Assembly: GCF_900105175.1 (NCBI RefSeq)
Contig: NZ_LT629771.1
Coordinates: 2,604,001-2,668,000, forward strand
Direction: 5' to 3'
Length of the DNA stretch: 64,000 nucleotides
Origin: Jiangella sp. DSM 45060
Lineage (GTDB): Bacteria; Actinomycetota; Actinomycetes; Jiangellales; Jiangellaceae
The notes under the pieces are model-generated. The model did not search any database. It was not told the DNA's origin and saw only the letters and a program-made list of their open reading frames with translations. Below, one piece after another: positions 58,532 to 64,000 of the stretch; the stretch's first letter is position 1, and the number at the start of each line of letters is the position of its first letter. The translations under genes and the position numbers were made by a program.

Positions 58532-61027
58532 TCACCATGGTGTGTCGAGCGTGCTGAGGGCGTCCGGCGGATAGCCGTCGGCCACGGCGTGCAGGGGCGT
58601 GGCCTGACCCGCGCCCCAGGCGTGCGCGAACGCCCGCTCGCCGAGCGCGGCGCGGACCGCCGTGGTGGTGCCCTCGGTGTCGGGACGCTCGCACAGCGGC
58701 ACCGGCGTCCCGATGGTGTCGCGGACCGCCGACGCGGCGCCGAGCAGGAACGCGGCGTACGCGGTGTTCTGGTGCTCCTGCGCGACCGACGCCAGCGCCT
58801 CCAGGACGCTCGCCGACCGCCACTTGTCGCCCAGCTCCTGGTGCTCGGCCAGGCTCTCGTCGAGCAGGTGGATGGCCCGTTCGAGCCGGCCCTGACGGCG
58901 GGCCACCACCCCCAGCTGGTTGAGCGACCAGCCCACGCCCTCGCGGTAACCCAGCCGCTGCGCGCGGCCGAGGCTCTGGTGCAGCAGCCGCTCGGCGCCG
59001 TCGAGGTCGCCGTCGTACAGGGCGACGACGCCCAAGTTGAGCTGCGACCACGTGATGCCCTCGCCGTCGCCGGCCTGCTGGAAGTAGCCGAGCGCCGACG
59101 CCGAGTAGTCGCGGGCGCCGTCGAGGTCCATGCGCAGCCACGACACGAAACCGAGATAGTGCCGGGCCCACGCGATGCCGGCCTTGTCGCCCAGTTGCTG
59201 GTAGAGGTGCAGGCTCTCGAGGTGCAGCTCGTGGGCGGCGTCGTAGTCGGCGCGCTCGCGGGCGATGCTGCCCAGGTGCCGCAGCGTGAGCGCGGCGCCC
59301 GCGGGGTCGTCGAGGCGGCGGTAGCGGCCCAGCGCCTCCTCCAGCCGTTCGGCGGCGACGTCGTACTCGCACTGCAGGAACGCCAGGTAGCCGGCGCCGC
59401 GGGCGGCCCCGGCCAGCGCGGCCGGCGCGACGGCGGGCGCACCGGCCGCGGCGGGGCCGGGCACGCGGGCGATGCGCAGCGCCGACTCCAGCCAGTCGCG
59501 GCCCTCGGAGTAGTGGCCGCGCAGGTAGAAGTAGCGCCACAGGGCGGCCGCCAGCCGCATCGACTCGCCGCCCAGCTCGCGGCTGATGGCCCGGCCGAGC
59601 GCCACCCGCAGGTTGTCGAGCTCGACGTCGAGGTGGTCCAGCGTGGCGGCCTGCTGGTCGGTGCCGAGGGTCCGTTCGGCCCGTTCGGCAAGTTCGACGA
59701 AGTAACGCAGGTGCCGCTGTTCGATGACCGTGCGCCGGCCGCCGTCGTCGAGGCGCCGGTCGGCGTACTGGCGGATGACGGAGAACATCGAGTAGCGCGC
59801 CTCGGCGGCGTCGCGGTCGACGAGGATCAGCGACTTGTCGATCAGCCGCCCGGTGAGGTCGAGCACCCGCTCGTGGCAGGCGTCGGTCTGCTCGGCGCAG
59901 AACACCGCGACCGCGGCCGGCATCGTCCAGCCGCCGGAGAACGTCGACACCGCCTCGAAGAACTCCCGCTCCTCGGCGCTGAGCAGCTGGTAGCTCCAGT
60001 CCAGCGCGGCGTCGATGGTCTGCTGGCGAAGCGGCGCGGTGCGGCTGCCGCCGGAGAGGATGCGCGACGACGTGTCCAGCTCGTCCGCGATCTGTTCGAT
60101 GGTCAGGACGTTGACCCGGGCGGCCGCCAGCTCCAGCGCCAGCGGGATGCCCTGCACGCTGCGGCACACCCGGCTGACCTGCCGCAGCCGGTCGTCGCGC
60201 GGGTGGACGCCGTGCGCGGCGGCGCGGGCGAGGAACATGCGGACGGCGTCGGCCTCGCGGATCTCGTCGACGGGCGCCCGCGACGGCGGCACCGCCAGCG
60301 GCTGCACCTGCCGGACCACCTCGCCGGGGGCGCGCAGCAGCTCGCGGCTGGTGGCGACGACCGTCAGCCGCGGACAGCGCTGCAGCAGGACGGTGCACAG
60401 CCAGGCGCAGGTCTCGATGACGTGCTCGCAGTTGTCCAGGACGATCAGCAGCTGGCGCGAGCCGATGTGCTCGGCCAGCGCGTCGACCTCGGCGGCGTCG
60501 GAGGCGGGGCGCAGCCCGACCGCGGCCGCGACGGCGTCGATGACCTCCGGGCCGTCCGGGCGGGCCGCCAGCGGCACCCAGCACGCGCCGCCCTCGAACT
60601 GGCCGCGCACCTCGTTGGCGACGGCGACCGCGAGGCGGGTCTTGCCGACGCCGCCCAGGCCGGTCAGCGTGACCAGGCGGACGCCGCCGTGACCGAGCAG
60701 CGACGTCAGCTCGGCCAGCTCCGCCGCCCGGCCGATGAGGGTGTCGGGCGGCAGCGGCGGCCCCTGGACCTGCGGCGCGTGGAGCGCCGGGGACCGGCGC
60801 AGCGACTCGGTGAAGTCGGCGAAGGCGGTCTCGGACAGGTTCAGCGCGGTGGCCAGCAGGCGCACCGTCAGCGGCCGGGGCGCGCGCCGGCGGCCGCGCT
60901 CCAGCGCGGCGACGGCGTCGGAACTGAGACCGGCCTTCTCCGCAAGCTCCTCCTGCGACAGACCGGCCGCCAGCCGATGCCGCCGGAGCAGACTCGCGAA
61001 GTCGTCGATCTCGTTGCTGGCCGACAC
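58532..61027 (-). CDS. XRE-NB-ARC-TPR regulator (STAND ATPase, AfsR/SARP-like)
   Basis: An 831-residue multidomain regulator. An XRE HTH (residues 9-65, RLAAGLSQEELAEKAGLSSD) is followed by an NB-ARC ATPase with Walker A GLGGVGKT (123-130), Walker B LLIVLDN (193-199) and GIPLAL (293-298). TPR repeats fill about residues 480-790 (ERADYDAAHELHLESLHLYQ, GDGEGITWSQLNLGVVALYD, RLERAIHLLDESLAEHQELG). Such proteins switch on ATP binding to control secondary metabolism or stress genes. The GTG 61027 has GGAGG upstream. The target is unknown. Confidence 0.9.
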   Translation of the reverse strand: MSASNEIDDFASLLRRHRLAAGLSQEELAEKAGLSSDAVAALERGRRRAPRPLTVRLLATALNLSETAFADFTESLRRSPALHAPQVQGPPLPPDTLIGRAAELAELTSLLGHGGVRLVTLTGLGGVGKTRLAVAVANEVRGQFEGGACWVPLAARPDGPEVIDAVAAAVGLRPASDAAEVDALAEHIGSRQLLIVLDNCEHVIETCAWLCTVLLQRCPRLTVVATSRELLRAPGEVVRQVQPLAVPPSRAPVDEIREADAVRMFLARAAAHGVHPRDDRLRQVSRVCRSVQGIPLALELAAARVNVLTIEQIADELDTSSRILSGGSRTAPLRQQTIDAALDWSYQLLSAEEREFFEAVSTFSGGWTMPAAVAVFCAEQTDACHERVLDLTGRLIDKSLILVDRDAAEARYSMFSVIRQYADRRLDDGGRRTVIEQRHLRYFVELAERAERTLGTDQQAATLDHLDVELDNLRVALGRAISRELGGESMRLAAALWRYFYLRGHYSEGRDWLESALRIARVPGPAAAGAPAVAPAALAGAARGAGYLAFLQCEYDVAAERLEEALGRYRRLDDPAGAALTLRHLGSIARERADYDAAHELHLESLHLYQQLGDKAGIAWARHYLGFVSWLRMDLDGARDYSASALGYFQQAGDGEGITWSQLNLGVVALYDGDLDGAERLLHQSLGRAQRLGYREGVGWSLNQLGVVARRQGRLERAIHLLDESLAEHQELGDKWRSASVLEALASVAQEHQNTAYAAFLLGAASAVRDTIGTPVPLCERPDTEGTTTAVRAALGERAFAHAWGAGQATPLHAVADGYPPDALSTLDTPW

Positions 61028-61116
61028 GCCTTGTTTACCTCCGAGATGACCCGGTAGCTGTGAAATCGTACCGGCTGATCTTGGGGTGTCGGACCTCGGC
61101 GAGCAAGTGATTCCGC

Positions 61117-61800
61117 TCAGAACCTCCAGACCTCCGCGACGGCGACGAACGCACTGGACGACGGACGGTCGGGAGTGCCGGACCGGACCACCTCGCCGGG
61201 GAGGCGTCGTCCGCGCACCTCGATGGACCCGGCGGCGCTCGGACCGGTCACCAGACTGAGGCTGTGCACCCGGCCACCGAGGTCGAACTCGTCGGTCGCA
61301 AACGCCCGCCGGTCCTGGACGCCGGAGATACGCACGGCGACGTCGCCGCCCCGCGCGTGGGTGCCGCGGGCGAGATCGTTGGCGACGTGCACGGCGCGCC
61401 GCTCGATCCGCGGCTCCGGCCACGGCAGCCCCTCGGCCTCGGGGAAGAACCGGGTGAACGCGCGCTCCAGCCAGGAGCCGAGCGCCGGGTGGTCGGTCAG
61501 CACCCGCACCCGGCCGTCGTGCCAGAGCACGATCGCCGCACCGGCGCCGTGCGTGGACCAGTCGACCGTCCAGACCGAGGCGTAGGCGGTGACGGTGTCG
61601 CCGTCGAACAGCTGGACGCCGGGGTTGGCGCCGACGAGGACGACCTTGCGCTGCGCCGGGTCGGTGGCGGCTGCGGCGGCCGCACCGGCGGCGTCGGCGG
61701 CGTCGGCGATCGAGGGGAGGGCGAGGCCGGCGGTGAGGCCGGCCGCGGTGGCGGCGCCGGCCTGGAGTGCGCGGCGGCGGGACAACAGGGGTCGCGTCAT
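61117..61800 (-). CDS. Tat-exported protein of unknown function
   Basis: A 227-residue protein with a twin-arginine signal, LLSRRRALQAGAATAAG, then an alanine-rich cleavage region near residue 40. The mature part (VVLVGANPGVQLFDGDTVTA, STHGAGAAIVLWHDGRVRVL, GGDVAVRISGVQDRRAFATD) is not recognised. It is divergent from an ArsR-like regulator with a 58-bp gap and is likely controlled by it. The ATG at 61800 begins the signal peptide. Confidence 0.7.
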   Translation of the reverse strand: MTRPLLSRRRALQAGAATAAGLTAGLALPSIADAADAAGAAAAAATDPAQRKVVLVGANPGVQLFDGDTVTAYASVWTVDWSTHGAGAAIVLWHDGRVRVLTDHPALGSWLERAFTRFFPEAEGLPWPEPRIERRAVHVANDLARGTHARGGDVAVRISGVQDRRAFATDEFDLGGRVHSLSLVTGPSAAGSIEVRGRRLPGEVVRSGTPDRPSSSAFVAVAEVWRF

Positions 61801-61858
61801 GGGCCCAGCCGACCCGGGCGGGCGGCGATGCCGCCATGAATTCGAGTAGGTTCGAATC

Positions 61859-62890
61859 GTGGCGGTCCGGATCCCGATGACGGCCGAGGCGCTGGGCCGG
61901 TCCCGGTTCGGCATCTCGCCGTGCGCCGAGGTCGTCGGCAGCCTGCGCGCGCTGCACCGTCCGTCGCCCGGCTCGCCGCACCTGATGCGCTGGCGGGCGC
62001 GCGCCCTCGACGCCGTACCGGCCGAGCCGCTGAGCCTGCTCGCCGCGCTGACCGGCAGCACCGTCTACGTCCTCGACCTGCTCACGCCGCCGCCGGACGC
62101 CGCGGTGACGAGCATCGACGACGAGGCGGCGGCCATCGCGGCGACGCCGCCGGAGCTGACCGAGTACCAGCTGGACATCGCGTTCCGCGGCCGCGCCGTC
62201 CCGGTGGAGGTGGCCGCCAGCGTCGGCGGGCCGGCCCGGCTGGAGGAACTGCGCCAGCCGATGCCGGCGGTCGTCGCCGAGGCGCTGGCCGGGGGAGCGG
62301 CGGCGTTCACGGCCCGGGTGGCCGGCGCCTTGCGCACGTACTTCGAGCGGGTGCTGGCGCCCGACTGGCCGCGGGTGCTGGACGTGCTCACCGCCGACGT
62401 CGCCTATCGCGGCGACCGGATGGCCCAGCACGGCGCGCTGACCCTGCTCGACGACTTCCACCCGTCGGTGCGCTGGGACGACGGCGCGATCGTGGTGCGC
62501 AAGCCGTTCGACCTGGTGGTCGACTGGCCGCACGACGGCCTGCTGCTGGTCCCGAGCACCGGGATCGGTGACGGCGTGCTGCTCAACGCGGAGCGGCCGA
62601 CGGCGCCGTCGATCCTGTACCCGGCCCGCGGGCTGCACGCGCTGTGGCCGGCGTCGGCGGCGGCGCCGGGCGACCTCGGCGAGCTGATCGGGCACACCCG
62701 GGCCACCCTGCTGGCCGCGCTGGACGTCCCGCGGACCACCGCCGAGCTGGGCCGCCGCGAGGCGCTGTCGGCGGCGACGGTGTCGTACCACCTCGGCATC
62801 CTGCACCGCACCGGCCTGGTCGCGCGCCGCCGGACCGGGCGGCGTGTCGTCTACGCGCGCACCGAGCTCGCGGCGGCGTTGCTGGGGTAG
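61859..62890 (+). CDS. ArsR-like regulator with N-terminal DUF5937-type domain
   Basis: A 343-residue regulator. The N-terminal region (VRIPMTAEALGRSRFGISPC, AEVVGSLRALHRP) matches actinobacterial regulators with a large N-terminal sensor. The C-terminal winged helix is LLAALDVPRTTAELGRREAL, SAATVSYHLGILHRTGLVAR and VVYARTELA. The GTG lies six bases after TAGGTT (61847-61852); TTCGA repeats at 61841 and 61851 overlap this box and may be its operator. It is divergent from the Tat-exported protein. Confidence 0.85.
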   Translation: MAVRIPMTAEALGRSRFGISPCAEVVGSLRALHRPSPGSPHLMRWRARALDAVPAEPLSLLAALTGSTVYVLDLLTPPPDAAVTSIDDEAAAIAATPPELTEYQLDIAFRGRAVPVEVAASVGGPARLEELRQPMPAVVAEALAGGAAAFTARVAGALRTYFERVLAPDWPRVLDVLTADVAYRGDRMAQHGALTLLDDFHPSVRWDDGAIVVRKPFDLVVDWPHDGLLLVPSTGIGDGVLLNAERPTAPSILYPARGLHALWPASAAAPGDLGELIGHTRATLLAALDVPRTTAELGRREALSAATVSYHLGILHRTGLVARRRTGRRVVYARTELAAALLG

Positions 62891-62900
62891 TTTGGCGCGC

Positions 62901-64000
62901 GTGCTGAGGCGGCTGCGGCGGACGGCGACGATGCTCGCGGCAGCCGCGCCGCTGCTCGGCCTGGCGCCGCCGGCCGCCGCCGAGGTGGGGCCGGACGACT
63001 GCGTGGTCGAGGTCCCCGACGGCGGCGAGTGCGGCGTCCTGACCGTGCCCGAGTACCGGGCCGAGCCGGGCGGGCGCACCATCGAGCTGCCGTACGTGCG
63101 GGTCCGGTCCGAGCACCCCACGGCGCCGCCGCTGGTGTTCATGAACGGCGGGCCCGGGTCCGGATCGGTGCAGCTGGCCGGGTACTTCGCCTACGGGCTG
63201 GGGCTTCGCGAGACCCGCGACGTCGTCGTGCTGGAGCAGCGCGGCGGCGCCCGCGCCACGCCGTCGCTGGAATGCCCGGGCGCGGCCGCCGCGATGGCCG
63301 ACGCGTTCACCAGCACCGACGACCCGTACGACGAGTTCGAGCCGGCCGCCATCGCGATGCGCGACTGCCTGGACGCGTTCGAGGCCGCCGGCGGCGACGT
63401 GCGCGGCTACACCGTCGCCGAGACCGCCCGGGACCTGCGCGACCTGCGCCTGGCGCTCGGCTACGACAGCTGGGCCGCCTACGGATTGTCGTGGTCGACC
63501 CAGGTGATGGCCGAGCTGGCCCGGGTCGACCCGGCCGGCGTCGACGCCGTCGTGCTCGACTCGTTCAGCGCGCCCGACCGCGACTTCGCCGCCACCGCGT
63601 ACGAGGGCCTGGAACTGTCGCTGGACCGGCTCGGCGAGCGCTCCGGCGGCGACTTCCCGGACCCGTACGCCGACCTCCTCGCCGCGGCCGACCGGCTGGA
63701 CGCCGACCCGGTCGAGGTCGAGGGGCACAACCCGGTCACCGCGCAGCCGCGGACGTTCCGGCTGACCGGCGACGACCTCGTCACGTTCGTCCACGCCGCC
63801 CTGTACGACGTCGAGCTGCTGCCGGTGGTCCCGTACCTGCTGGACCGCCTCGCCGGCGGCCACACCGGCGCGCTGAGCACGCTGGTCGACGTCGGGGTCG
63901 AGGAGCTGACCGGCCACACACTCGGGCAGTACTGGGCCATGCAGTGCCAGGACGAGGTCGCCTACCGCCGCGCGGGGGCCGGGCGGGCGTCGCCGCTGAT
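62901..64000 (+). CDS. Secreted alpha/beta hydrolase, tripeptidyl aminopeptidase-like (partial)
   Basis: The first 366 residues of an exported hydrolase; the 3' end lies outside the window. The signal peptide is LRRLRRTATMLAAAAPLLGL then APPAAA. VFMNGGPGSGSVQ is the oxyanion motif, VLEQRGGARATPS is family-typical, and the nucleophile elbow reads YGLSWSTQV, where G-x-S-x-G has Ser in place of the last Gly. It resembles secreted prolyl/tripeptidyl aminopeptidases of actinomycetes. The GTG 62901 lies seven bases after TAGTTT (62888-62893). Confidence 0.85.
   Translation, partial: MLRRLRRTATMLAAAAPLLGLAPPAAAEVGPDDCVVEVPDGGECGVLTVPEYRAEPGGRTIELPYVRVRSEHPTAPPLVFMNGGPGSGSVQLAGYFAYGLGLRETRDVVVLEQRGGARATPSLECPGAAAAMADAFTSTDDPYDEFEPAAIAMRDCLDAFEAAGGDVRGYTVAETARDLRDLRLALGYDSWAAYGLSWSTQVMAELARVDPAGVDAVVLDSFSAPDRDFAATAYEGLELSLDRLGERSGGDFPDPYADLLAAADRLDADPVEVEGHNPVTAQPRTFRLTGDDLVTFVHAALYDVELLPVVPYLLDRLAGGHTGALSTLVDVGVEELTGHTLGQYWAMQCQDEVAYRRAGAGRASPL

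Noticed and set aside
58589..61057. 822-codon plus-strand frame opposite the NB-ARC gene
   Set aside because: Antisense shadow with repetitive R/G/V/Q composition; the minus strand carries all conserved ATPase and TPR motifs.
61031..63142. Long minus-strand upstream extension of the NB-ARC frame (to 63142)
   Set aside because: The regulator clearly starts at GTG 61027 with its own binding site; the rest is antisense to the ArsR-like gene and out of frame with the Tat protein.

Overview
The window is very GC-rich DNA with dense, mostly single-copy genes, many GTG starts, four-base stop/start overlaps and G/C-biased third codon positions. It looks like a chromosomal segment of a filamentous or coryneform actinobacterium. 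Content such as TreX/TreY, an ECF42 sigma/DGPF pair, Ku and SARP-like regulators points to the Actinomycetes. A specific genus cannot be fixed from sequence alone; a Jiangella- or Nocardioides-like organism is my guess only.

Layout. 1-3459: trehalose/glycogen genes treY (cut by the window edge) and glgX/treX. 3603-7221: a GNAT, a PNPOx-fold protein, and a TetR regulator divergent from a stand-alone ClpX-type unfoldase with a strong operator between them. 7127-11491 (minus): 5-oxoprolinase genes pxpBAC, an ArsR-ArsN fusion and a lipoprotein. 11525-17767: a PhoD-like phosphatase, a lipid-kinase-like protein, three coupled tandem paralogues of an unrecognised membrane-anchored family, and a short erythromycin-esterase-like gene ending inside a 166-bp palindromic MITE-like element. 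17924-22783: SDR, EamA exporter with divergent LysR, and an epoxide hydrolase with divergent WYL regulator. 22784-23482: gene debris. 23483-27562: RNB nuclease, LLM flavin oxidoreductase and a GH13 trehalose-synthase-like enzyme in one operon. 27683-31554: a secreted S15 peptidase and a secreted purple-acid-phosphatase-like enzyme convergent on a perfect terminator, the latter with a possible PHO box.

32311-34418 is a small acquired patch: the 3' end of a tRNA-Leu (a likely attachment-site scar), three 21-bp-spaced inverted-repeat iterons, a solitary ParA-type ATPase with unlike codon use, and about 700 bp without a gene. 34419-46554 carries an epoxide hydrolase, Ku with a lysine-rich repeat tail, a RibD-like pseudogene with one amber codon, a pentapeptide-repeat protein, an ECF42 sigma factor that appears to start at CTG, azlCD with an XRE-cupin regulator, RNA/rRNA methyltransferases, PdxH-like, LysE, GNAT, and a KhtTU-like antiporter fused to a UBP zinc finger.

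46591-51120 is richest in post-transcriptional signals. metG has a leader ORF with mutually exclusive hairpins plus a helix that hides its ribosome binding site. A 27-codon hydrophobic peptide gene sits in relatively AT-rich DNA with its own promoter and a perfect 17-bp terminator. A cysteine-dioxygenase/rhodanese pair lies behind a five-residue poly-cysteine leader (MRCCC) next to a helix that sequesters the ribosome binding site. 51176-56418 is a fully overlapping sugar/polyol ABC operon (dehydrogenase, binding protein, two permeases, no ATPase) with a divergent SorC regulator. 56457-64000 ends with a secreted EEP-family enzyme, an IS481 remnant, an XRE-NB-ARC-TPR regulator, a Tat-exported protein with divergent ArsR-like regulator, and a truncated secreted alpha/beta hydrolase.

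A window-wide theme is leaderless transcription: at least a dozen starts sit 6-7 nt after a TANNNT box with no ribosome binding site.
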